Positions 27,196 through 35,698 of a stretch of 35,698 nt of DNA are shown here, in pieces. Made by a program: the position numbers and the translations under genes. A model generated the notes under the pieces. It did not search any database, was not told the DNA's origin, and saw only the letters and a program-made list of their open reading frames with translations. How positions within the stretch are numbered: position 1 is the stretch's first letter; each line of letters begins with the position of its first letter. The stretch spans positions 1 through 35,698 of the forward strand of contig JANXWL010000019.1 of the NCBI GenBank assembly GCA_025351225.1, in the 5' to 3' direction. Origin of the DNA: Methylotenera sp. Its GTDB lineage: Bacteria > Pseudomonadota > Gammaproteobacteria > Burkholderiales > Methylophilaceae.

Positions 27196-30100
27196 GTTTT
27201 TTCAAGCCGTTTAATGGAAATTGGCATAGGCGTTTTTAGTTCTTGCGCAAATAATGACACGCGCAGCTCTTCAATTAACCAGCGATAATCAATTAATGCT
27301 TGTGGAATCTCTGCGTGCGCTTGATTGAGGTTACTAATTTTATCTGCCCATTTTTGCCAAATCAGTCCCACACTGGCCGCATTTTTGCCATCACGGTCTG
27401 GTGCAGCGGGTTGTTTTTCAATACGCAATCTTAAGGCCTTTAAATAACGGGGAATATGCACGAGCGATTCCCACGGGGTTTGATGAAAACAGCCTTTGTA
27501 TAACAGTAAGCCAAGCTGTTGTTCTACATCGCGTTTTAGGCGGTTAACGGTAGCAGGCATTTTGGTTTGCAGTGCGATTAGTAATTGATACTCTGTCGCG
27601 ATTGCTTGTGCTTGCCTTACAACGGCTTGGCTAACAGCAGGCAAGCGCGCACGTGCGCGTGCTTTTAGTTTCATAAAATCGGCATTATTACGTGGTAAAT
27701 CATCTTCACCAATAAATGCGCGATCTGCAATGGCGGTAATTAAATCGTCGCGTAAGTCGTCGGGCTGCATGATGTTTCTAAGTAATAGTGCGGTTTGGTT
27801 AAAGTTGGGCAGACTTTTTTCTAGCTGTTTAATTTGTTCTTTTAGCTCAAAACGCATTAAACGGCAAACACCTTTACGTAGATTTACATCGGCTTCTTGC
27901 TGGGTATCAAACAGTTTTACCGATACACTATCAATAGTGTCTTCTAAAGCGGGGTAACCTGTCAGCTTTAAGCCCTCGCGCTCAAAGCTTAAACTGGCAG
28001 GTAAATCACCAAAATCCCATTGTTTTAAACCTGTTTTTTCAATATCGGGCGAGGTATTTCTAAAAGTAAGCTGAGCAGCTTGGCCAAGCTGTTTTTGCAG
28101 CGCACGCCAATCGCGACCCATGGCTAGCTCGCGGCCTGCATCGTCTACTATGCTAAAGTTCATCAGCAAATGTGCTGGTGTTTCTTCTACCCAATCGTCA
28201 ACACTAATTTTAAGCGTGGTTACACGTTGAATATGTGCGGCTAACAGCGGCTTAATAGCAGCGTCGCCTATTTTATTTTTATCTAAAAATCCCGTTACAA
28301 ATTCTGACACTGGCACACACACGCGGCGAAAGGTTTTGGGCAATGCTTTTACTAAATAGGTGAGTTTTTCACGCAACATACCAGGCACCAGCCATTCGGT
28401 TGGTGTTGAGTCTAGTTGATTCAACAAGGCGAGCGGTACTGTTGCGGTAACGCCATCTAAAATGTGGCCTGGCTCAAAGCGGTATTTTAGTGGGATTTCA
28501 ACTTTTTGTTTTTCACCAGCAGCACCCAACTCCATTTTCTCGGGAAACTGCACCGCTGTGATTGCATCGGCACCGTGACGCATTAAATCATCACGGGTTA
28601 AGTATAATAACTTAGGATTCTGCTTTTCTGCGCCCTCTCGCCATTTTTCAAAACTAGCCGCATTGGTAATATCCGCAGGAATTTTGCTGTCGTAAAAGGC
28701 AAATAGTTGATGCTCATCCACCAGCACATCTTGGCGACGCGCTTTGTGTTCTAGCTCTTCAACCTCCGCAATTAATTTTTCATTGGCGGTAAAAAATGCT
28801 GCACGGGTATCAAATTCACCATTGGCCAGTGCTGCGCGAATAAATATCTCGCGCGATTCCGCCATGTTAATTGGCCCGTAATGTACGCGGCGCTTAGGGA
28901 TAATGGTTAAACCGTATAGCGAAACACGCTCCCACGCGTTCACCATGCCCATTTTCCTATCCCAGCGCGGGTCAGAATAAGCGCTTTCAGTTAAACCTCT
29001 AGCTAGCGGCTCTATCCAATCGGGTTCTATTTTAGCCACACAACGCGCGTAAAGTTTGCTGGTGTCTACTAGCTCCGCCGCAATCACCCATTTGGGGCGT
29101 GCTTTCTTTAAGCCTGATCCTGGTGCCACAAAAAACCGTATGCCGCGCGCACCTGCATAACTGTCGTTATCACCATCTTTAAAGCCGATATTGCCTAGTA
29201 GGCCCGCCAACAGTGCCTTGTGAACTTGCTCAAAATTTGCAGGTTCACGTTGCACTACCTCTCCTCTCGTGGGATAGGGTTGGGGTGAGGGGGGTGTAAG
29301 CACCATCTCGTCTGTAATTTGCTTAATTTGCCCATGCAACTCGCGCCATTCTTTTAAGCGCAAGAATGATAAAAAATTAGCATGGCATTGATTAAGTAAA
29401 TCTTTATTACTTTTTTTGGTTTTTAGCGCGTTATCGTAAAAATCCCAAATTTTTAAGTAGCTCATAAAGTCTGAGCCTTCTGCTGCAAATTTACTATGCG
29501 CGTTATCAGCCGCCTCGCGCTTATCCATTGGCCGCTCGCGTGGGTCTTGCATACTTAATACGCTAGCAATAATCAAAATTTCATTCAAACAACTTTCGCG
29601 TTTAGCCGCCAAAATCATACGTCCCACACGCGGGTCTAGCGGCAATTTGGCAAGCTGCAAGCCTGTTTCGGTAATGTTGCGGTTGGCATCTACCGCACCC
29701 AGCTCTTGTAGCAACAAGTAGCCATCAGCGATTAATCTTGTTGAAGGCGGCTCGATAAAAGGAAAGTCTGCCACATCACCCAGCCGCAATGCCGCCATAC
29801 GCAAAATAACTGCTGCAAGTGAGCTACGTAAAATTTCTGGCTCGGTGAACTCAGGTCTGCCATCAAAATCTTGCTCTGAATAAAGGCGCACGCAAATGCC
29901 GTTAGAAACGCGGCCACAACGCCCAGCACGCTGCTTGGCGGCTGCTTGAGAGATTTTTTCAATCTGTAACTGTTCAACCTTGGCACGCACGCTGTAGCGG
30001 TTCATACGCGCCAAACCTGCATCAATCACGTATTTAATGCCAGGTACGGTGAGTGAGGTTTCTGCCACATTGGTTGCCAAAACAATTCTTCTAGCACTGT

Positions 30101-31310
30101 GCGGCTTGAATATTTTTTGCTGATCTTCAATGCTTAATCGCGCAAAAAGCGGTAATACTTCGATATGTTTTAACTTAGCAGAGCGGCCCTGGTATTTACG
30201 CAAATGCTCTGCCACGTCACGAATCTCACGCTCGCCTGGCAAAAATACCAAAATATCGCCATCACCTTGCCGCAATAAATCATCTGCTGCGTCCATAATC
30301 GCTTCTTCAATGGCTTCTTCTTCGTCATCTTCTTCGAGCCAACGGGCTTCGGTTTTGGCTTTGCGGGGGATGCCCAAAAGGTTTCCAGATATTAAGTCCG
30401 TTTCATCGTCTAAATCAAACTGCGCGTTTTCTGCTTCAGCAGACTCTTTGGCTCTAAAGCCTGCCTTGCCAAGCGGACGATAACGAATTTCAACAGGATA
30501 AGTACGCCCAGAAACCTCTATCACGGGCGCAGCTTTAATAACTCCAACACTGGTTTGCGCTGAAAAATGGCTAGAAAAGCGCTCTGCATCAATCGTAGCA
30601 GAGGTGACAATAATTTTTAAATCGGGGCGTTTAGGTAATAATTGTTTGAGATAACCCAGTAGAAAATCGATGTTTAAACTGCGCTCATGCGCTTCATCAA
30701 TAATAATGGTGTCGTAGGCGTTTAAAAACTTATCACCTTGCGTTTCCGCCAGCAAAATACCGTCTGTCATCAGCTTAACGTAGCTGGAATCAGTAATTTT
30801 GTCGTTAAATCGCACTTTATAGCCCACCACCTCGCCCAAGGGTGAATTTAGCTCTTGTGCAATGCGGCTTGCCACACTTCTAGCGGCAATACGACGCGGC
30901 TGTGTGTGACCGATTAAACCCGCAACACCGCGGCCAAGTTCCAAACAAATTTTGGGCAATTGCGTAGTTTTGCCGCTACCTGTTTCGCCGCACACAATCA
31001 CGACCTGATTTTTCTTGATTGCTTGCGAAATTTCATCGCGACGGCTGGATACTGGCAGCTCTAACGGATATTCTGGCTTAGGTAAGTTAGCTAAACGCGA
31101 CGCATATTTGGCTTGTGAAACACGTACATTTTGCACGATTTCTACTTGCATGCGCTGCGCTCTGGCGCGTGATTTCTCATCAGCAAGCTTATGCAAATCT
31201 GCCACTTCACGTTGCTTGCGGCGCAAAGCGTGGCGATCCGCTAGCATGCAGCTTTGCAGTGCTGTTTCTAACGATTGAAAATTGGGGTTTGCAGAAGAAT
31301 TGACAGTCAT
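27174..31310 (-). CDS. hrpA: ATP-dependent RNA helicase HrpA (DEAH family)
   Basis: 1378 aa; VVIVCGETGSGKTTQLPKICLELGRG, IIIDEAHERSLNIDFLLGYLK, TSATIDAERFSSHF, QRAGRCGRVSNGICVRLY; long HrpA-type C-terminal region. Confidence 0.97.
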   Translation of the reverse strand: MTVNSSANPNFQSLETALQSCMLADRHALRRKQREVADLHKLADEKSRARAQRMQVEIVQNVRVSQAKYASRLANLPKPEYPLELPVSSRRDEISQAIKKNQVVIVCGETGSGKTTQLPKICLELGRGVAGLIGHTQPRRIAARSVASRIAQELNSPLGEVVGYKVRFNDKITDSSYVKLMTDGILLAETQGDKFLNAYDTIIIDEAHERSLNIDFLLGYLKQLLPKRPDLKIIVTSATIDAERFSSHFSAQTSVGVIKAAPVIEVSGRTYPVEIRYRPLGKAGFRAKESAEAENAQFDLDDETDLISGNLLGIPRKAKTEARWLEEDDEEEAIEEAIMDAADDLLRQGDGDILVFLPGEREIRDVAEHLRKYQGRSAKLKHIEVLPLFARLSIEDQQKIFKPHSARRIVLATNVAETSLTVPGIKYVIDAGLARMNRYSVRAKVEQLQIEKISQAAAKQRAGRCGRVSNGICVRLYSEQDFDGRPEFTEPEILRSSLAAVILRMAALRLGDVADFPFIEPPSTRLIADGYLLLQELGAVDANRNITETGLQLAKLPLDPRVGRMILAAKRESCLNEILIIASVLSMQDPRERPMDKREAADNAHSKFAAEGSDFMSYLKIWDFYDNALKTKKSNKDLLNQCHANFLSFLRLKEWRELHGQIKQITDEMVLTPPSPQPYPTRGEVVQREPANFEQVHKALLAGLLGNIGFKDGDNDSYAGARGIRFFVAPGSGLKKARPKWVIAAELVDTSKLYARCVAKIEPDWIEPLARGLTESAYSDPRWDRKMGMVNAWERVSLYGLTIIPKRRVHYGPINMAESREIFIRAALANGEFDTRAAFFTANEKLIAEVEELEHKARRQDVLVDEHQLFAFYDSKIPADITNAASFEKWREGAEKQNPKLLYLTRDDLMRHGADAITAVQFPEKMELGAAGEKQKVEIPLKYRFEPGHILDGVTATVPLALLNQLDSTPTEWLVPGMLREKLTYLVKALPKTFRRVCVPVSEFVTGFLDKNKIGDAAIKPLLAAHIQRVTTLKISVDDWVEETPAHLLMNFSIVDDAGRELAMGRDWRALQKQLGQAAQLTFRNTSPDIEKTGLKQWDFGDLPASLSFEREGLKLTGYPALEDTIDSVSVKLFDTQQEADVNLRKGVCRLMRFELKEQIKQLEKSLPNFNQTALLLRNIMQPDDLRDDLITAIADRAFIGEDDLPRNNADFMKLKARARARLPAVSQAVVRQAQAIATEYQLLIALQTKMPATVNRLKRDVEQQLGLLLYKGCFHQTPWESLVHIPRYLKALRLRIEKQPAAPDRDGKNAASVGLIWQKWADKISNLNQAHAEIPQALIDYRWLIEELRVSLFAQELKTPMPISIKRLEKTWADLSR
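29257..29295. repeat. GC-rich dispersed-repeat-like segment inside hrpA (ACCCCCCTCACCCCAACCCTATCCCACGAGAGGAGAGGT on the minus strand)
   Basis: Compositionally distinct C/G homopurine-homopyrimidine stretch resembling the CCCTCACCCCAACCCTCTCCC...GGAGAGGG intergenic repeats common in Proteobacteria; encodes LTPPSPQPYPTRGEVV in frame. Confidence 0.7.
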
Positions 31311-31378
31311 AAGCGCGTTATTTTACCACGCCAGATAAAATGACAAGCTTTGAAAAGTATCGAACTGAAGAATGCTGT

Positions 31379-32200
31379 TTAAGCCAAAAACCGCGCTTGC
31401 ATGTCTTGCAGGTTAAATTCCGTGAGAATCGCGTCGATTCGCTCACGCGCATTTTTGCGTGGCTGACCAGTATATTTGGCAATAATCAATTCGTTTTTCA
31501 TGGAGTGTTCCCAGCCAACTAATTCTGTAACAGTGACGCTGTAGCCTGCGGCCTCTAGCTGCAAGCAGCGTAAGACATTGGTAACTTGGCTACCAAATTC
31601 GCGGGTATGGATAGGATGGCGCCATATTTCACTGAGGGGTGTTTTACCAAAACTCTCATTTTTATGCTTACGTAAAACCTCCGCCACTTCGGCTTGGCAG
31701 CATGGCACAAGCACCATAAATCGTGCCTGTTTCGCCAGCCCAAACTGAATCGCGTCATCAGTTGCGGTGTTACACGCATGTAGCGCGGTGACAATGTCGA
31801 CTTTTTCAGGAATCGAGTTAGACGTAATAGATTCTGCCACACTTAAATGCTGAAACTGCATGCGCGCAAAGCCACACTCTGCCGCCAGTATTTTAGATTT
31901 TTCTACCAAGTCACCACGGGTTTCGATGCCGATGACTTCACCCATTTCAAGTTGTTTCATGAGTAAATCATATAAAATAAACCCTAAGTACGATTTACCA
32001 GCACCGTGATCGACCAGCGTAGGGTTTGGGTTGCTGCTTAGCACATCGTTAAACAGCGGTTCAATAAAATTTACCAAGTGATACACTTGTTTAAGCTTAC
32101 GTCGACTATCTTGATTCAGTTTGCCATCCACCGTGAGTATATGTAAGGCTTGTAGCAAGGCAATAGATTGGTTAGGCTTGATTTCTGGATGAGTTTGCAT
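31379..32200 (-). CDS. SAM-dependent methyltransferase (Methyltransf_32/GSTCD-like)
   Basis: 273 aa; LVDHGAGKSYLGFILYDLLM, GIETRGDLVEKSK, IVTALHACNTATDDAIQFGL, MVLVPCCQAEV. Confidence 0.82.
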   Translation of the reverse strand: MQTHPEIKPNQSIALLQALHILTVDGKLNQDSRRKLKQVYHLVNFIEPLFNDVLSSNPNPTLVDHGAGKSYLGFILYDLLMKQLEMGEVIGIETRGDLVEKSKILAAECGFARMQFQHLSVAESITSNSIPEKVDIVTALHACNTATDDAIQFGLAKQARFMVLVPCCQAEVAEVLRKHKNESFGKTPLSEIWRHPIHTREFGSQVTNVLRCLQLEAAGYSVTVTELVGWEHSMKNELIIAKYTGQPRKNARERIDAILTEFNLQDMQARFLA

Positions 32201-32337
32201 AGCGTTATTTTATATTGCTATGGCTTAAAATAAATATTTTAATTACGCTTGTCGTCAAACTTAAAGCAACCGCGTTTTGATGTGTAAGGGCAGCAATTTT
32301 TAGCCCGACCTTATCACTTAAAAAAGGGATTTAAAAC

Positions 32338-32784
32338 ATGAAGCATACCTCTACAAAACAGGCTTTAATCATTAGCAGCACTTTATTGGCATTGTTAATG
32401 GCTAGTAGCGCCATGGCGGACGATGGCGCTAAACTGGATAAACGTGGTGACCGCATTGAGCAGCGTTTGGATAATCGTGGTGATCGTCGCGAAGAACACC
32501 TTGACAATAAGGGCGACCGCATTGAAGAACGCTTAGATAAAAAAGGTGATCACATTGAAGACCGCCTAGATGACAGGGCAGATAAAGCGCGCGCTAACGG
32601 CCATGAAGAACGTGCTGAACACCTTGAAAATAAGGGCGATAAAATTGACCAGCATTTAGATAACAAAGGTGAGCGTATTGATAACCGTTTGGATGAAAAA
32701 GGTGAGCATATTGATAAACGCCTAGACAAAAAAGGCGACCGTATTAATCATCGCTTAGATAAACGCGCAAACCGTCGTAAGTAA
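32338..32784 (+). CDS. Secreted, highly charged protein built of tandem 11-residue repeats
   Basis: 148 aa; signal peptide ALIISSTLLALLMASSAMA, then units such as RLDNRGDRREE/HLDNKGDRIEE/RLDKKGDHIED. Confidence 0.85.
   Translation: MKHTSTKQALIISSTLLALLMASSAMADDGAKLDKRGDRIEQRLDNRGDRREEHLDNKGDRIEERLDKKGDHIEDRLDDRADKARANGHEERAEHLENKGDKIDQHLDNKGERIDNRLDEKGEHIDKRLDKKGDRINHRLDKRANRRK
32434..32781 (+). repeat. 33-bp (11-aa) coding tandem repeat, consensus (R/H)LDxKGDxIxx
   Basis: About nine 11-aa units in register, with one longer unit (RLDDRADKARANGHEERAE) in the middle. Confidence 0.85.
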
Positions 32785-32833
32785 ACCAGTCGTAAGTAGG
32801 TCAGCATTAACAAAAGGCGCGATGATTTAATTG

Positions 32834-33364
32834 ATGCAATCATTTTTAGCTGATATTGAAGGTCGTGCTTTTTCGATTGCGCAGTTTGCCACGGGTAACC
32901 GCGAAGACGCGTTGGATATTGTGCAAGACACCATGATGAAGCTAGTACAAAACTACAGCACGTATGAGCAATCTAGCTGGAAGCCTCTATTTTACAGCAT
33001 CTTGCAAACACGTATTTTAGATTGGCATAGGCGACAAAGTGTGCGAAATCGTTTTAGAAGTTGGCTACACTGGCATGATGGAAGTGACGAAGAAGATGAT
33101 ACAGAAAATCCGCTTGAGCAAGTTGCCGATGCCCCACAAGCCGCGCCAGATGTGCAATTGCAGGATGCGCAATTTAGTGGCGCTTTAAATCGTGCGCTTG
33201 GCCAATTGCCATTGCGACAGCAACAAGTATTTTTGCTGCGCGTGTGGGAAGGCATGGATATCAGTGAGACAGCCATAGCCATGCAATGCAGTGAAAGCAG
33301 TGTAAAAACGCATTATGCGCGGGCTTTAGAAAAGCTACGCACGCAACTAGAAGGACACAGATGA
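32834..33364 (+). CDS. ECF-type RNA polymerase sigma factor (ATG start; the track's 32831 start is a TTG)
   Basis: Region 2 NREDALDIVQDTMMKLVQNYS..ILDWHRRQSVRNRF; region 4 LPLRQQQVFLLRVWEGMDISETAIAMQCSESSVKTHYARALEKLR. Confidence 0.93.
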   Translation: MQSFLADIEGRAFSIAQFATGNREDALDIVQDTMMKLVQNYSTYEQSSWKPLFYSILQTRILDWHRRQSVRNRFRSWLHWHDGSDEEDDTENPLEQVADAPQAAPDVQLQDAQFSGALNRALGQLPLRQQQVFLLRVWEGMDISETAIAMQCSESSVKTHYARALEKLRTQLEGHR

Positions 33365-33777
33365 TGATAAACGATGAGTTTGAAGCCAAAGTAAAGACAG
33401 ACCTAGACACGCAAGCGCAAGGTTTAGATGCTGACACACGCCAACAATTAGCCGCAGCGCGTAGAACAGCATTGAACCAGCTAAGTAAACAATCTTGGCG
33501 CGATTCTTTGTTAAAAAGCTCATGGTTAACAAGCTATGGATTGCCAGCCAGTTCATTAGCACTTTGTAGCTTGCTTGCTGTGTTTATCTTAGTGAATCCG
33601 AAGCCAAATACAGCGCCAGCGAATGTTGCGATTAATCAAACCGTTCAACTTAATGACCAGGTTGCGGCATTAGAGCTGCTAGATAATGTCGACGATATAG
33701 ATACTGCAACTGACCCCGACTTTTATTTGTGGGCAGATGAAATACTAGCGACAGAGGGTAAAGCCCATGCTGCTTAA
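33361..33777 (+). CDS. DUF3619-family single-TM protein, candidate anti-sigma factor
   Basis: LDTQAQGLDADTRQQLAAARRTALNQ followed by a TM helix (LPASSLALCSLLAVFILV); start overlaps the sigma-factor stop (ATGATGA). Confidence 0.75.
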   Translation: MMINDEFEAKVKTDLDTQAQGLDADTRQQLAAARRTALNQLSKQSWRDSLLKSSWLTSYGLPASSLALCSLLAVFILVNPKPNTAPANVAINQTVQLNDQVAALELLDNVDDIDTATDPDFYLWADEILATEGKAHAA

Positions 33778-34237
33778 TCAAACAAGCATGCCTCTCGCGC
33801 TCACAAAACCCTTGCGCAGTATCGGTTTGTGTAGCCAATATTTGCGCTATAAAGTAGCTGTGTGTATTGCAACTCGTCATGCAAAACGGCAAATAGCAAC
33901 TGCACTGCGGCCAGTATTTAACTATTTACGGTTATTGGCAGGCTGGGTTTGGACTAGCTGGGCGTTGATTATCTGCGCTTTGACTAGCTGCGCTTTGGCT
34001 GGCTTGTTACTTTATGCTGGCACATCAAATGCGGTAGAAAGAGAGATGCAACAAAAACCAGTCGCTATGCCGGTGGACTTAATTGAGCTACTAGGAGAAT
34101 TTGGCGATGACCAGGCCGGTTTAGATGCGGCCATGTCATCCGTCGAAACTAATCTAGCTACTAAAAAATTAATGCAAACCGAACAGCAAACCAAGCCTGT
34201 AGCCACTGAAAACTCCAACACAGGAGCCAAAAAATGA
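33767..34237 (+). CDS. Hypothetical single-TM protein
   Basis: 156 aa; TM WALIICALTSCALAGLLLYAG; overlaps both neighbouring genes (11 bp and 4 bp), consistent with translational coupling. Confidence 0.65.
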   Translation: MLLNQTSMPLALTKPLRSIGLCSQYLRYKVAVCIATRHAKRQIATALRPVFNYLRLLAGWVWTSWALIICALTSCALAGLLLYAGTSNAVEREMQQKPVAMPVDLIELLGEFGDDQAGLDAAMSSVETNLATKKLMQTEQQTKPVATENSNTGAKK

Positions 34238-34794
34238 ATACCAATGTAATAAAACTGAAGGCAATAAAACCAAATGCAATCAATCTTAGAATCATGCATA
34301 CAAAACACATGCTGCTAAGCATACTGATGCTATTTAGCCTCATTTTCCTATCATCAACAAGCCATGCTGATGAAGGCACGAATTCATCTGCCGCCATTAG
34401 CTGGGGAAGCTTGAGCGCACAGCAGCAAGAAACCCTCGCCCCCATTAAAGACAAATGGAATGATTTACCGCCAGAACGTCAACAAAAATTGAGTAAAGGC
34501 GCAGACAAATGGGCGACGATGAGCCCGGAACAGCGCGAACACGTGCAAGAGCGTTTAAACCGCTTTAAAAATCTAAGCCCCGAAGATAAAGCGCAAGTAA
34601 AAGAAAACATGCGCAAATTTAGAGAGCTGCCGCCAGAAGAACGTAAAGCCTTGCGTCAACGCTGGAAAAATATGGATCCAGAGCAAAAAAAACAATTTAG
34701 AGAACGTGTGAAAAATATGAGCCCTGATGAGCGTAAAGCCTTTCGCCAACAAATGAAACAGCGCAAATTACAACGATTGCAAGAGCCTAATTAG
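34234..34794 (+). CDS. DUF3106-family secreted repeat protein (start possibly downstream at MHTKHMLLS)
   Basis: Signal-like MLLSILMLFSLIFLSSTSHA then repeats WNDLPPERQQKL / WATMSPEQREHV / FKNLSPEDKAQV / FRELPPEERKAL / WKNMDPEQKKQF / VKNMSPDERKAF. Confidence 0.85.
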   Translation: MNTNVIKLKAIKPNAINLRIMHTKHMLLSILMLFSLIFLSSTSHADEGTNSSAAISWGSLSAQQQETLAPIKDKWNDLPPERQQKLSKGADKWATMSPEQREHVQERLNRFKNLSPEDKAQVKENMRKFRELPPEERKALRQRWKNMDPEQKKQFRERVKNMSPDERKAFRQQMKQRKLQRLQEPN

Positions 34795-34845
34795 CGCCTT
34801 TTGCCTAATAGCGAAATCGCCCCTTAAACATTTTGGAGGCTCTGA

Positions 34846-35698
34846 ATGACTGCGACCATTAATATGTCTGCCATGGCTATTGCTGTCAACCGCTTTGGGC
34901 TTGGCGTCAGTACTAACAGCGACCCTATTTCAAATGACGCAAAAAAATGGCTGACAGCGCAATTTGACCAATATCAAGCCGTGCCGAATGCTTGGGCAAA
35001 TCAGCGTAAAACGAGTGCGATTATTGCCGATTTAGCTCAATACCAAATGCAAACACGCAATACCAGCAACAATGATCAAGAGTCGGTTAAACGCGCCTTT
35101 AGGCGCAATGTCCGCGATGACTACCTTGCCGCGGTGAACGCACGTACTGAAAACGCACTTACTACGCCCACGCCGTTTGTTGAGCGTTTAGTACATTTTT
35201 GGTCTAACCATTTCGCCGTCTCTGTGCAAAAACCTGCGGTAACCGATTTAGCAGGTGCGTTTGAGCTAGAGGCCATACGCCCATTTGTGTTGGGAAACTT
35301 TAAAGACATGTTACTTGCGGTAGAAAAGCATCCAGCCATGTTGCTATATTTAGATCAAGCAAAATCGACAGGCCCTAATAGTCGCGCCGCAGAACGCTTG
35401 GCAGCGCGCGACCCTAGCAAAAAGCGTGGCTTAAATGAAAATTTAGCGCGCGAAATTTTAGAGCTACATACCCTAGGCGTACGCAGTGGTTATACGCAAG
35501 CGGATGTGACAGAGTTTGCGCGCGCGCTGACAGGCTGGAGTGTAGCAGGTGATAGCGCTAAAGATAAAAACGTCATTGAGGGCGCAAATGGCTTTGCCTT
35601 TAGGCCACAAATTCACGAACCTGGCAGTCGCAACATCATGAATAAAAGCTATACGCAGGCCAATCAAGCGCAGGCAGAGGCGGTGCTAAGCGACTTAG
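34846..35698 (+). CDS. DUF1800-family protein, partial (3' end beyond window)
   Basis: My translation MTATINMSAMAIAVNRFGLGVSTNSDPISNDAKKWLTAQFDQY...TPFVERLVHFWSNHFAVSVQKPAV...NENLAREILELHTLGVRSGYTQADVTEFARALTGWSV; GGAGG upstream of the ATG. Open at the window end, so absent from the ORF track. Confidence 0.92.
   Translation, partial: MTATINMSAMAIAVNRFGLGVSTNSDPISNDAKKWLTAQFDQYQAVPNAWANQRKTSAIIADLAQYQMQTRNTSNNDQESVKRAFRRNVRDDYLAAVNARTENALTTPTPFVERLVHFWSNHFAVSVQKPAVTDLAGAFELEAIRPFVLGNFKDMLLAVEKHPAMLLYLDQAKSTGPNSRAAERLAARDPSKKRGLNENLAREILELHTLGVRSGYTQADVTEFARALTGWSVAGDSAKDKNVIEGANGFAFRPQIHEPGSRNIMNKSYTQANQAQAEAVLSDL

Noticed and set aside
29257-29295. Possible frameshift or assembly error in hrpA at the GC-rich segment
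   Set aside because: The reading frame is continuous on both sides and matches HrpA-like sequence before and after; no stop or frame change.

Overview
The window looks like an ordinary, gene-dense chromosomal segment of a betaproteobacterium, plausibly a Methylophilaceae-type methylotroph (taxonomy inferred from gene content and style, not tested). Left to right: partial tilS, accA and dnaE (minus); a putative zinc/metal uptake operon of small Cys/His secreted protein, outer-membrane barrel, ZnuA-like binding protein and ZnuB-like permease, with no ATPase gene (plus); a Pil-Chp twitching chemosensory operon pilG-pilH-pilI-pilJ-chpA (minus); a divergent FIST-domain gene; tpx; a MazG-like pyrophosphohydrolase; a THUMP-type RNA methyltransferase; a spermidine-synthase-like protein; an RNase II-family protein; a repeat-containing lipoprotein; a COG0523 GTPase; a TonB-like protein with an unknown C-terminus; hrpA; a methyltransferase; a secreted protein made of 11-residue repeats; and an overlapping ECF sigma / DUF3619 / membrane protein / DUF3106 operon leading into a partial DUF1800 gene. 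I saw no rRNA, tRNA, CRISPR array, IS element or prophage. The observations most worth checking are a GC-rich dispersed-repeat-like segment carried in frame inside hrpA, the ECF sigma / DUF3619 / DUF3106 operon with the adjacent hendecad-repeat protein, the ATPase-less metal ABC operon, and short phased direct repeats in two intergenic gaps of the pil-chp operon.
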